From positions 29,001,328-29,065,327 of the forward strand of contig OZ024728.1 of NCBI GenBank assembly GCA_964016875.1: a stretch of DNA of 64,000 nt, written 5' to 3'. The number at the start of each line of letters is the position of its first letter. Position 1 is the stretch's first letter. The position numbers and the translations under genes are program-made. Source of the stretch: Fallopia convolvulus. Taxonomy: Eukaryota > Streptophyta > Magnoliopsida > Caryophyllales > Polygonaceae. Under the pieces are notes generated by a model that saw nothing but the letters and a program-made list of their open reading frames with translations, searched no databases and had not been told where the DNA came from. Positions 10,427 to 21,760 of the stretch are shown here, piece after piece.

Positions 10427-12247
10427 GTTCTATAGTGAACAATCTCCTATAGAGAACAAGAGAACAAATCTCATCCATTGGAATGGATGGTGGGATTTGT
10501 ATCTACAATAGCAAAAATAGAAAAATAGGAAAAAACCAAAAATAGGAGAGATATTCTCCCCATGATTTACTCCATCCTAACTACCATAATTAAAATTTGG
10601 TTTTGATTTTGGAAAAATTCAATTATACCATATCCTCCATCATCCAACGTAGAAAAAAATCCTCCAAATCTCCATTGGAGAATTCCGGCAACATGTGTAG
10701 TGCAAGCCACCTGTGTCGACCGGCGACCGGCAACCGATCCCGCAAGCCACCATCGCGCAAGCCACCGACGACCACCACCACGATAGATCGCGCAAGCCAC
10801 CGGCGAGCCACCCAACGTTCATCGCGGCTAGGGCGAACGACGATCGGCGATAGATCCTCTGCTCACCGACGACCACCAGCGTGTTCTCACCAGCCACTAG
10901 TGTTCCAACGAACAGCGATAGATCCCCTGCTCACCGACGACCACCAGCGGTAAGCAATTCCGACGAATTAATTCGAAAATATACGTAAAACAATGCAATT
11001 CGTAACAACCAAACCCTACAGATTCTTTGTATACATACAATGTAATATTGTATATAACGAATTGCTAAATGTATATACAAAATTGGTATGGCTGGATACT
11101 ATTTGCAGTATTGTATGTACAATTAATGAAAACCTGTCTATTACATGTACAATTTGAATTATATATACATTCGATATTATCGCATATACATATAATTCAC
11201 ATTTAATATACATGAGTTATTTGTAAACTATTTTTATACATGTATACATGAGTATGTGGTCTATGTACATGATTATTATACATGTATACATGGATTTGAC
11301 ATTAGTTTTTTATGCAGATATCTCAAGTAGAGCGGATTGTCAACATATTTTTGATTTCCATACTTCGAACATTGGGGTTTAAGCGATCGAAGATTGGTGG
11401 CAATATTGAACATTAGATCTTATGTTATATCTATACACCTTTTTTTTGTTTCATTATGTAATATTTAATTTTTGGTTATACCGATACAAAATGACAATCA
11501 TGTATATATAGCTGAATTCATGTATATACTCTCATTTACTTATGTATACACATTTAAATTCATGAATGCAATTCATAATTTCGCATGAAAATACCAAAAA
11601 CACTAGTATCATGAATATAAGAATCATGTTCTTGTATATACTTTTACGTACTTATGTATACATTCAAAATTGAATAAAATCAATAAAAGAGGATTGTATA
11701 ATCATTATAATATCATGTATATAACAAATAAAATCATGTATATGAGCAATTGGTTTCGTATACAATTATGAATCATGTTATGAGCAAATGTATATAACAA
11801 TTAAGAATCATGTATATAACCATTTGATTTCTTGTATACAATTCTGCGAGATTTAGTGTCGGATTTAAATTTAATTGTTAAATTCCTATAATTACGAGAT
11901 TTTATAATTTTTTGAAATAAATATGAAAATTAATGTAATCGATGAGAGCAAATTCGAGATTTTAAAAAAATCCGAAAATTGGGTCAAATTCGATGGAAAT
12001 TAATGTAATCATGAATATAACCACCCCCATAACCCACCTTCCTTTTTTGATTTTTCAATGGAATTAATAAATCCGAAAATTAATAAATCCGAAAATTAAT
12101 AAATACTTTCTATAATTAAGGGATTGGGTTGAAATTTGAAATTGGGTCAATTTTAGATATGTAATTTGAGCCATCCAATGGAATATCATCCAAAGGCCTA
12201 CAATTGCTCTCTTGTTCTCTCATATTTAATTGTTCTCTATTGAACCT
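10427..12247. mobile_element. TIR-type non-autonomous element, copy B
   Basis: The left end (GGTTCTATAGTGAACAATCT) and the reverse complement of the right end (GAGGTTCAATAGAGAACAAT) form imperfect terminal inverted repeats; both are followed by AGAGAACAAGAGA and, further in, by CCATTGG. The interior holds a GC-rich block at 10660-10945 related to that of copy A (shared CTCCATTGGAGAATTCCGGC) and then a TATACA-rich stretch. The superfamily is not decided; a Mutator-like element that captured host DNA is one option. No transposase is present. Confidence 0.6.
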
Positions 12248-12286
12248 CAATCTATATATAACATATTACAAAATATCTTATCCTCT
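12248..12286 (-). mobile_element. Copia 3' LTR, right part
   Basis: TATTACAAAATATCTTATCC matches the end of the other copia LTR near 58420-58437. The TIR elements therefore entered this LTR. Confidence 0.7.
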
Positions 12287-12367
12287 AATACTCCCTCTCA
12301 AGTTAGAGCATATAAGTGAGAATGCCTAACTTGGGAAATAAGTAATAAAATTGTTGTTTGCCTAAGG
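12287..12367 (-). pseudogene. Copia polyprotein C-terminus and polypurine tract
   Basis: On the minus strand this reads LGKQQFYYLFPKLGI and ends at a stop, followed by a purine tract (GAGAGGGAGT) abutting the LTR. This is the normal end of copia RNase H (KLGI then stop). It continues in frame the sequence that breaks off at 53124, with the 5 bases TAAGG present at both places. Confidence 0.75.
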
Positions 12368-12657
12368 TGTTGAAATCCAAAATAAACAAGTGCTAAGATT
12401 GAGACTTATGATTATTTAAATGGGCAAACAGACCTTCACTTTGATTATGACGTGCCAAATCGATTGGTAACTCGTGTTGTTTATAATTTTGATTATTTGC
12501 GCCCTTTCAAGAAATGCGCGTTGATTACTCTTTTAGTGACTTGAGGTCTTTTTATCAAACTTGCCTTGATTACAACGTGGTTTCTACGAATGTTTCAACA
12601 CGTCAAACTCTGTGAACAAGATAAATCTTGAGCTAGAGACGTTTTTCGACCCTTGTA
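12368..12657 (-). mobile_element. Tat-type gypsy 3' LTR fragment (U5 side)
   Basis: It begins TGTTGAAATCC right after the TAAGG duplication. Bases 12542-12657 match 52439-52554 at about 85 percent (shared AGGTCTTTTTATCAA, ACAAGATAA, GAGCTAGAG). The first 174 bases have no counterpart at the other end, where the LTR lacks its primer-proximal part. It is cut at 12657 by Athila sequence. Confidence 0.6.
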
Positions 12658-13362
12658 ACCCACGCATGGTGGTTGCCCATGCGTGGGGCACTGTCGCAGG
12701 AGCTCTTTGAATCTCTCCCATGTCTCTAAAAAAGTTTCACTGGGCAACTGGTGATAAGAAGTGATGCGCTTCCTAAGCTCCGTTGTCTTTGCTGGTGGAA
12801 AGAACTTAGTCATGAACAAGTCATGCAGAGTCCTCCACGTTGTGACTGATCTCGGAGGCAAGCTCTCAAGCCAACTCAACGTTTTACCTGTAAGGGACCA
12901 CTTAAAGGCCTTTAAGAGCACATATTCTAGTGACACACCATCAGCAGCAATTGTATCACATAAATCAGTAAAAGTTTTAACATGCTCAATAGAACATTCA
13001 GTGGGTTCCCCATCAAATTGAGAACATTTAATCAAGGATATAAATTGAGATTTGATCTCAAAAGCTTTTTCTATTTTAGGGAGCACTATTGCCGATTCTG
13101 GCATCCTCACTTCCGGGTGCATGTATTGCTTTGCATTCCTAGGGATAGCATTCAAGCGCTCCTGAAGTCGGGTTGCGACTTCTCTCTCTCTCTCGCCGCG
13201 TAGTAGCAGCCTCAACATCTCTAGCTTGCTCCATTGCTTCCATCTGTAAGCGGAGATCCACCAATTACTTCTCAAGTTCAGCGCTTCTAGCCATTGCTTT
13301 GTTTTCTCGTAATCTACGGTGAAAAGATCGCCGCTCGGGCTCAGAATAAATAGCAGAATCAA
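12658..13362 (-). pseudogene. Athila-type gag (minus-strand element 1)
   Basis: The frame of about 235 codons contains the retrotransposon gag core: KTFTDLCDTIAADGVSLEYV, LKAFKWSLTGKTLSWLESLP, TTWRTLHDLFMTKFFP and LPSETFLETWERFKELLRQC with CPTHG, typical of Athila gag. Gag forms the capsid shell of the particle. The protein is cut after about the first third of a normal gag, at the junction with the Tat LTR. The sequence before it, next to the primer site, is untranslated leader. Confidence 0.8.
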
Positions 13363-13630
13363 AGACTATTCGACGTCCTCCAGATAGCATACCATGAAAG
13401 CAAAAACAAAAATAGAAACGAAATTAAAAACAAAACGGGTTAACTGTAGGGGGTCGGTACCAAGGCCAAGGGGGTCGGTATCAATGCCTACAGTGATCCA
13501 GAAAACTGAACGTAAACGAAAAACTAGGTTTCTGCCGACAGGTTCGGTACTGATCTAGATAGGGTTGGCAACGACTCGACAGTGATCCCGAAAAATCCTA
13601 AAAGAACGAAACTTGGCACTATTGAAATTT
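13363..13630 (-). other. Athila leader with GGTCGGTACC-type words
   Basis: Between gag and the primer site lie copies of GGGGTCGGTACCAAGGCC-like words (about 13449 and 13471). Related words recur in this element's LTR and in the CRM element. Confidence 0.55.
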
Positions 13631-13650
13631 CCCCGGCAACGGCGCCAATT
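13631..13650 (-). other. Athila primer binding site (minus strand)
   Basis: Reverse complement of CCCCGGCAACGGCGCCAATT, that is TTGGCGCCGTTGCCGGGG, the usual Athila primer site, directly next to the LTR end. Confidence 0.9.
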
Positions 13651-14634
13651 TGTTGTAAGGGTTTCTTGACAAACAAATAAATTTATATCACGACCCCGCT
13701 GAGTATAGCAGAGTCAGGTTCGTTCGCAGGAGAAAGTCAATATCAAGTTTTGTTTAGTTAGGGTGCAACTAATAGTAAAAGTTTGGGTTTTTATCAATGA
13801 AAGGGAAAATTCTAAGGTCTAGGTATTACCACAACAACAATTATGCATGCAAACGCCAATGAAACACAAAGATCATACTTTTATCACATAAAGTCGTCAA
13901 CTTTCGTTCAACTAAGCAAGTAAATCAATCAACTTTCATTAAATTAATAAACTTGTCTATCTATCTCTTTGCTTCAACTAGGATTGATCAACTTTCGTTT
14001 CAAAACTCTAATTGACTGTTCTGATTCATAATTTTCGCTTTCGCTTCAACTATGAACGAGAAATTCCTTTTCTTTCGATTAAGGATTTAAGAACAAGAGA
14101 ATAGATTTATGGATAAAAACAATCTAAACATGATCAAAGGCAAACATTCACAACCATTTTTGGGTTAACCCCAACCTTAGAAACAAGAGAACTACTCACA
14201 AGTCATTATGCAAGAATAAATTAAATTCAATTAAAATAAAACTCACAAGTGAATTCAAAACAATCGTTATCCAAGTCTTCCAACTCGTCCTTCTCTTCTC
14301 TCTTCCCTAAAACTTAGTTGATAGCAGGATTGTAGGATAAGTAAAATAAAGCTAGAACAAGGGTTTATACAGTAAAAGCTAGGCTACTCCTAAGGAAATA
14401 ATATCTTATAAAGATATATCCCCAAAGGAAACTATCTAAAGGGATAAATATACAAAAAAAGCGTCGACTCAGATCAATCCCTACCGACACGTGATGCCTC
14501 GGTACCGACCCCGTCAGGGTTGGTTGGGTTTTCCTTGAAATTCTTCTAACTTCTCTTTTAATGAGCACCTCGTTACCGACCTGGTGACCCTCGTAACCGA
14601 CCCTCCCAGCCTCGGTAAGAGGACCTGGTGACCC
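13651..14634 (-). mobile_element. Athila minus-strand element 1, 5' LTR (truncated)
   Basis: Begins TGTTGTAAGGGTTTC on the plus strand and contains a minus-strand TATA region (CTGTATAAACCC, about 14370). Several CGGTACCGA and CGGTAACGA words lie near 14500-14630. It closely resembles the solo LTR at 40721-42194 at its primer-proximal end. It is cut at 14634 where the next Athila LTR starts. Confidence 0.75.
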
Positions 14635-14907
14635 TAACTTGAGGAAGAAAGTGGAGGCTTGAATAGGATTGCTTTTCCCTAAATTGATAAAAATCCAACC
14701 TTTGATTTGTTTAATTGCTTTGCTTGCTTTAAATTCCCTAGTTTTAGTTTACAATTCAAGAATCCCCCCTTGTTACTTAATTGGGTTCATAATAATATTA
14801 CTTTGAATTACAAGTGTCTTTTGGGTATGACCCCGACTTAACAACTATACTTGTTGAGTAATTAGGGATTTATATTTTGATTTGGCACGACGACTTTCAA
14901 CCAATCA
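14635..14907 (+). mobile_element. Athila (+) 5' LTR remnant
   Basis: Parallels 33983-34254 with roughly 7 percent differences. About 900 bases of U3 are missing, lost at the junction with the minus-strand Athila LTR. Confidence 0.85.
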
Positions 14908-14912
14908 AATTT

Positions 14913-14930
14913 TGGCGCCGTTGCCGGGGA
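14913..14930 (+). other. Athila primer binding site
   Basis: TGGCGCCGTTGCCGGGGA, five bases downstream of the LTR end CAATCA. Confidence 0.9.
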
Positions 14931-14986
14931 CACTTTGTTTAATTCTAAGTTTTTATTGTTACAAACTATGGTGTGGACCCTAGCTT

Positions 14987-16725
14987 ATGGTCCACACCCG
15001 TTCTACTGATTCATCTCTTTTGCCTTTTGATTCAGAGATTGAAAGAACCCTTTCCAGGTTGAGACGTGAAACTCGGGATCTGCTCCGCGAATTGCCTTTC
15101 AACTTGAATTCTGCTGAAGCTGAGACAATGGGAGATCAAACTTTGAGGCAGCTGACTGCCCCAAACTTTCAACAACAACCCCTGACTGTATAGTTCCCTG
15201 CGCTGAATGAAGGTGTCAAGTTTGAGTTGAAGTTCGGTTGATCCATCCTTTTCCCCACTTCCATGGGTTGGGTGGAGAAGACCCTAACAAGCATCTTGCT
15301 AAATTTGATCAGGTTTACTCTAGTATGAAGCCTGCTGATAAAACAGAAGACCCGATCAAGCTAAGGGTGTTTCCTTTCTCTCTGAAGGATTCAGCCAATG
15401 AGTGGCTCTACTATCTTTCTCCAGGATCCATTAATATCTGGACTAAGATGAAAGAAACATTCTTGCAAATGTATTTTCCAGCCACCAAGAAGAACAGTCT
15501 TAAGAAGACTTTGAGAAATATTGAGCAACAGGCTGGGGAGAGCTTGTACGATTATCATGAGCGCTTCAAGAGGCTGTGTTCTAGTTGCCCATATCATTGG
15601 TATTCTGATCAAGACCTGGTGCTTTACTTCATTGGTGGATTGTTGGAAGATGAACGCAGAATGGTGAATGCAGCTTGTGGTGAAAGCCTATTGAACAAGA
15701 CACCAACAGATGCGCTTGAGCTCTTTTCTGAGTTAGCTAAGAACTCAAGGAAATTCAACAAAAGAACTGGCGCTGAAGGATTCAATGTTGTGGACTCCTC
15801 ATCTTCTACTTTAAGATCTAAGGTGTCGAAGTTGAAAGATTTTATGAAGAGGTTCATGCTGCTAGGAACCCCTCAACAATTGAAGGCATGTGAAATCTGT
15901 GCTGACACACTTCACCCTACTAATGCTTGCCCACAACTCCAAGAACCTTAGGCTGAGGTTAATGTTGTATGACGCTATGGATCTCCTAGAACTCGTTTTG
16001 ATCCTTATTCTAATACATACAACCCACGCTGGGTAGCTCATCCAAATCCGAGATATGGGAATCAAAATCAGCCTCAATATAATCAACAAGGAGGAAATCA
16101 ACAATACAAGCAACCTTACGCTCCTAGACCACCAGTTCAAAATCAAAACGCTCCATTCCATGTTGAAGAGATGTTTGCAAGGCTTGCTAACACTGTAGAC
16201 CAGTTGGGACAAAATACTCAGACGAGTATCCAGAGCACTCAAGCTAGTATCAAGAATATAGAGACTCAAATCAGTCAACTGGCTACTGAAGTAAGCAAAT
16301 TGGAGGCTAGAGATTCAGGGAAATTACCAGCTCAGCTCATCAATCCAAGGGAGAATGTGAGTGCGATCTTATTAAGGAGCGGAAAAGAATTGAAGAAACC
16401 AGGAACGAGTTTTGACAAACCGCGATCACCACAGAAAACCGCGACCACGACTGAGGAAACCGTGATCGCGGTCCCATCCAACGGCGAACGCGGCCCCTTA
16501 ACTGAGGCCTCGGGATTTGAGAAAGATGAAACCGCGATCGCCCCCAGCCAAGGGCGCAATCATGGTGGCGATGATTTCCGAAACTTTGAAGAACCGCGAT
16601 CTCGGCCTACTGATGGCGATCGCGGCCATTCCCCAGATTTCGAAGATGAATATGTTTGCCCGGACTTTCCTTCTATGGTTTCTCAAAAGCCACCCCTCCC
16701 TTTCTTGAAGCACTCAAAGACATAA
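14987..16725 (+). pseudogene. Athila gag
   Basis: Frames run MVHTRSTDSSLLPFDSEIE (14987), the gag core (15238-15951; HFHGLGGEDPNKHLAKFDQV, DSANEWLYYLSPGSI, GESLYDYHERFKRLCSSCP) and a zinc-knuckle-like CEICADTLHPTNACP near 15891. A proline/glutamine/asparagine-rich linker follows, then a coiled-coil-like part (16171-16320; TQASIKNIETQISQLATEVS) and a variable tail. Stops near 15191, 15951 and 15970 and a frame change near 15235 break it. The tail (16415-16650) is loaded with CCGCGATCGCGG-type words, which give PRS/GDRG-like residues. Confidence 0.88.
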
Positions 16726-16787
16726 GGAAACCCTAGAACGACAAGGAGATCTTTGAGACATTCTCTAAGTGTGAGGTAAACATCCCT

Positions 16788-17369
16788 TTGCTAAATCTGA
16801 TTAAAAGCGTTCCTAGATTTGATAACTTTCTGAAAGAGTTGTGCACAATAAAAAGGAACCAAAAATTAAAAGGGAAACAAAAGGTTAAGGTTAGTGAACA
16901 TGTCTCTACTATATTTCAAAGGCGTATGCATAAGAAGTGCAATGACCTAGGCATGTTCAACATTCCTTGCATAATAGGAGACACTAAAATTGATAAAGCC
17001 ATTCTTGATTTAGGTGCTTCTATTAATGTCATGCCTTATTCTATTTACACTTCACTAGGCTTAGGACCCTTGCATGAGACAAGTGTTGTTGTTCAATTAG
17101 CTGATAAGTCTATTGTCTACCCGAAAGGGGTTGTTGAGGATGTCCTTGTCATGGTTGATAACTTGATATTCCCTGCTGATTTCTTTGTGCTTGACATAGA
17201 TCATGATGTGCATGCTGCACCCATTCTGTTAGGTAGACCTTTCATGAAAACTGCAAAAACAAAAATTGATATGAGTAAAGGTGTCCCAACTATGGAATTT
17301 GATGGGGAGATATTTGAATATAGTATGTATAATGCTATAAAATACCCCCAAGATGATCATTCTATTTGA
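16788..17369 (+). pseudogene. Athila aspartic protease
   Basis: The frame contains KAILDLGASINVMPYSIY, with DLGA in place of the usual D-[ST]-G-A, then VVQLADKSIVYPKGVVEDV and ILLGRPFMKTA, the ILLGRPF motif closing the retropepsin fold. It would process the polyprotein. DLGA is common in Athila. The frame is separated from gag and RT by stops near 16725 and 17369. Confidence 0.85.
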
Positions 17370-17404
17370 TCCATTGATTTTATTGATGTGCGTGCTACTC
17401 ATGC

Positions 17405-18450
17405 TTGGATTATACATTACCTAATAGATATCATGAAATCCTTGCTGATTTAAGTGCTTGCTGTGAATCCCCTGCTGATGCTTTGGCCATTAGGCCCATA
17501 CCACTAACTCTCCCTAGCAAGAAATTGTTGCCTACTGTAGTACATGCACTAGAAGTTGAGCTTAAACATCTTCCTGAACACTTGAAATACGCTTTCCTTG
17601 GAGATGGTGACACTTTGCCTATTATTATCTCTAACAAACTCTCCAAGGAACAAGAAGAGAGATTGGTGCAGGTACTTAAAGAGCACAAGACAGCCCTAGG
17701 TTGGACCATTACTGACATTAAAGGGATTAGTCCTTCTACATGTATCCATAGGATCCTTCTAGAAGATGGTGCCAAGCCATCCAAGCAGCCACAGAGAAGG
17801 CTCAGCCCACCTATGATGGCGGTAGTCAAGAAGGAGGTGTTGAAGCTCTTACAGGCAGGTATGATTTACCCCATCTCTGATAGTCAGTGAGTTAGTCCAA
17901 CCCAAGTTGTGCCCAAGAAGGGTGGTATTGCAGTAGTAGAAAATATTCATGGAGAGTTAGTCCCCACTGGAGTCCAGACTGGTTGGAGGGTCTGTATTGA
18001 TTACCGTAAGCTGAACACGGTAACTAGAAAAGATCACTTTCCCTTGCCATTCATTGATCAAATGCTTGCGCAACTTGCTGGTCGTTCATATTACTACTTT
18101 CTAGATGGCTATTCAGGTCATTTTTAGATTGTCATTGCACCAGAGGACCAAGAGAAGACGACATTTACATGTCCTTTTGGCACTTTTGCATACTGCAGAA
18201 TTCCATTTGGATTGTGTAATGCACCCAGGACGCTCCAAAGGTGTATGATTAGTATCTTTTCTAAGTATATTGAGAATTTTATTGAGGTTTTTATGGATGA
18301 CTTTACAGTACATGGTGATGACTTTGATGCTTGCTTAAACCATCTTTCTTTAGTCCTTCAAAGATGTGTAGAAACCAATTTGGTTCTAAACTCTAAGAAG
18401 TGTCACTTTATGGTTGAGCAAGGCATTGTTTTGGGTCACATAGTGTCATC
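17405..18450 (+). pseudogene. Athila reverse transcriptase (fingers and palm)
   Basis: Motifs in order: CIHRILLEDGAKPSKQPQRR, VVPKKGG, WRVCIDYRKLN, FPLPFIDQMLAQLAG, FLDGYSG, TTFTCPFGTFAYCRIPFGL, and FMDDFTVHG (the YxDD box as FMDD). Stops interrupt at about 17888 (after SDSQ) and 18125 (after YSGHF). The thumb is shared with the first unit of the array starting at 18451. Confidence 0.88.
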
Positions 18451-19450
18451 CAGAGGTATTGACGTCGATAAGGCAAAGATTCATATCATTCAGTCCTTAA
18501 CTTATCCTACCAATATGGTTGAAGTGCGTTACTTTCTAGGCCATGCAGGTTTCTATCGCAGGTTTATTAAAGACTTTTCAAAGATCTCAGCCCCATTATG
18601 TGAATTGCTGAAAAAGGATGTGCCTTGTGAGTTCAATGAGGCATGCAAAAAGGCGTTTGATGAGCTGAAAATCCGCCTTACAAGTGCACGAATAATTCAA
18701 GCCCTGGATTGGTCTCAACCTTTTGAGATCATGTGTGATGCAAGTGACTCTGGTGTTGGGGCTGTATTGGGTAAAAAGGAAACCAGAGCATCTCATGTCA
18801 TACATTATGCTTCCATGACCTTAAAGGATGTCCAAAGAAACTATTCCACCACTAAAAAGGAAATGCTTCATGTAGTGTTTCCTTTGGAGAAGTTCACGCA
18901 GTATTTGTCGGGGACAAAAGTGATAGTTTACTCAGACCATGCAGCATTTCGTTATTTAATGACGAAAAAGGAGGCTAAGCCAAGATTGATCCTACTGAGT
19001 GAGTTTGATATTGAAATCAGAGATAAAAAGGGAGCAGAAAACCTTGTGGCTGACCACCTGAGCCGACTTGTACACGTGGAAAACAAGTTAGAATGTCAAG
19101 AGCAGATTTTAGGATGATTTCCCGAAGACACGATTTTCGGAGCCGAAGTTGAACAGAAACCGCAATCCCAGCCCACAAACCACGACCGCAGTTCGTTAAC
19201 TGATAGCTCCGAGGAAGCTGAAAAGCAACCACGATCGCCGCCAACGCAAAGGGCGACCGCGGTTAAGCAACCGCGATCGTTGCTTGAGAAGGGCGATCGC
19301 GACTAGGACGGCGATTGCGATAACGAGCCGGGACTCGAGGAATTCGTTCTAGGGATCCATTCTTTCAAGCCATGGTATGCAAATCTTGTCAATTACCTCG
19401 TCTCAGGGGAGTTTTCACCTAATTTCACAAAGGCTCAAAAGGACGAATTC
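18451..19450 (+). pseudogene. Array unit 1: RT thumb, RNase H, linker
   Basis: Continues the RT frame: GIDVDKAKIHIIQSLTYPTN, YFLGHAGFYRRFIKDFSKIS, then RNase H with EIMCDASDSGVGAVLG (D), KKEMLHVVF (E), VIVYSDHAAFRYLM (D) and ENLVADHLSRLV. A 9-base deletion removes the residues between PRLI and LLSEFDIE. The coding part ends at a stop near 19117; the linker contains several CGCGATCG words and ends LVNYLVSGEF-like in another frame. Confidence 0.9.
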
Positions 19451-20519
19451 CAGGGGTATTGAGGTCGATAAGGCAAAGATTGATATCATTCAGTCCTTGC
19501 CTTATCCTACTAATGTGCGTGAAGTGCGTTCTTTTCTAGGCCATGCAGGTTTCTATCGCAGGTTTATTAAAGACTTTTCAAAGATCTCAGCCCCATTATG
19601 TCAATTGCTGAAAAAGGATGTGCCTTATGAGTTCAATGAGGCATGCAAAAAGGAGTTTGATGAGCTAAAAATCCGTCTTACAAGTGCACCAATGATTCAA
19701 GCCCCGGATTGGTCTCAACCTTTTGAGATCATGTGTGATGCAAGTGACTATGGTGTTGAGGCTGTATTGAGTAAAAAGGAAACCAGAGCATCTCATGTCA
19801 TACATTATGTTTCCATGACCTTAAAGGATGTCCAAAGAAACTATTCCAGCACTGAAAAGGAAATGCTTGATGTAATGTTTCCTTTGGAGAAGTTCACGCA
19901 GTATTTATCGGGGACAAAAGTGATAGTTTATTCAGACCATGCAACATTTCGTTATTTAATGACGAAAAAGGAGGCTAAGCCAAGATTGATAAGATGGATT
20001 CTCCTACTGAGTGAGTTTGATATTGAAATCAGAGATAAAAAGGGAGCAGAAAACCTTGTGGCTGACCACCTGAGCCGGCTTGTACACGTGGAAGACAAGT
20101 CAGAAAGTGAAGACCAGATTCAAGGATGATTTCTTGATGACACACTTTTCGGAGTAGAAACTGAACAGAAACCGCGGTCGCGGTTCGTTAATTGATAGCT
20201 CCGAGGAAACTGACATGAAACCGTGATCGCCGGCAACGCAAGGGGCGACCGCGGCTGAGCAACCGCGATCGCGACCCTAGAAGGGCGATCGCGGCGAGGA
20301 TGGCGATTGCGATAACGAGCCACGACTCGAGGAATTCATTCTAGGGATCCATTCTTTGAAGCCATTGTTGAGCAAAAATGTACACAAAATTGCAAAACAC
20401 ATTTAAATTATTTTTATTTTAGTTCGACCCTCTCTTTTGACTCTTTTGATTAAAAGCAATACCGATACAAAATATTAAGTGGTTTTTAGGATTTGGGCTG
20501 CACCCAGTTTTGATGGGTT

Positions 20520-21760
20520 GCCTACGTATCTCTGTAAAGAGAATCAAGCCTTACGTAGTTCAGAGTGTTTTGATTTTAGTGTTTGGTTTGATTTTCACGC
20601 ATCAGTGGAACGAACCCGAACCCACCTTCTAGGAAGGGTTGCTCAGGCTCAAACCAACTATCATCTACGCGACGTGAATAAGATTAAACCCACCTTTTAG
20701 GAAGGGTTGTCTAATCTCTTCACTATCAAACATGTGATTAAAGGTTTATATATTTTTAATTTGATTTGTAACTGAATATGACATATTTATATATTATGTC
20801 AAATGTCCTACGTATCCACTTATATGTTGTGGAATCAAGTCAAACGTAGTTCTAGGAATCAAATAATATGGGTTCAATTTTGACTTTATATTTATATTTA
20901 AAAGTCAACTTATAGTTTAAGATTAGATTCAACATTATATATGTTGAGTCCCATACATGACTCTTTTAAAAGAGATCGAGTCAAATGTAGGTTTCAAAGA
21001 ACCAAAGGTTCTATTGAAATATGATTTTTGTTTTTGATCGTGACTGAACTCAATGAGCTTTTTGCTTTATATTGAGCTTCCTACGTATCTGACGAATCAG
21101 AATCAAGTCATCGTAGTTCAAAATTAAAGACTTTGGATATTATGTCTATTAAATTTGTTTTCATGCATCACTGAATTGAATTCGAACCCACCTTCTAGGA
21201 AGGGTTGCCCAAACTCTCTTGAACTATCATTTGCATGTATATCATTATTATCTTCATATTTTGATTTTATTGTAAAATAATTATTAAACCCAATATATAT
21301 GTATTTTATATTGGGTGCCCAACATACTCTTTTAAGGAGGATCAAGTAGGGCATGGTTCTTAAAAAGAACTATTTAATTTTATTGTCGACTCTACCTTAT
21401 GTTTGAAAGTCAACTTATAATTTGAGTGTCAACTCGATATTATGTATTAATCAAGTTTTCCACATAACTCATTAAAAGAGCATCATATTATACATAGTTC
21501 TTAAAATAGAACAAGTATATTAAATTAATTTTTTATGTGTATGCGATTGTACTCGATATATATATTATATTAATATCGAGTTCCTACGTAGCCTATAAAG
21601 GCGTCAAGTCTTAACGTAGTTCTCAATAAAAGACCAATTAAATATGATGTATGATCTTCAATGTCATTTATTTTAAGGTTGTGATTGAACTCAACGAGCA
21701 TATGTGCTTTATGTCAAGTTTCTTACGTACCCTTTTGAAAGGGATCAAATCGTACGTAGT
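20520..21760. repeat. Eight diverged copies of a CTACGTA hairpin motif
   Basis: The pattern CCTACGTATC(N)AGAATCAAGTC(N)ACGTAGTTC recurs near 20521, 20808, 20950, 21079, 21312, 21461, 21574 and 21715. In several copies the CTACGTA and TACGTAG ends can pair, as can short inner words (TCTCT/AGAGA, CTTTT/AAAAG). A second repeated word, CCCACCTT(C/T)TAGGAAGGGTTG, occurs near 20619, 20689 and 21187. Confidence 0.75.

Noticed and set aside
9554..10953. Several overlapping frames rich in W, G, P and T on both strands
   Set aside because: They follow from GC-rich 9-mer and CCACCG-type repeats in the TIR elements; none has a recognisable domain.
9375..12247. Helitron
   Set aside because: No CTAG-type 3' end with a hairpin was found, and the ends are inverted repeats.
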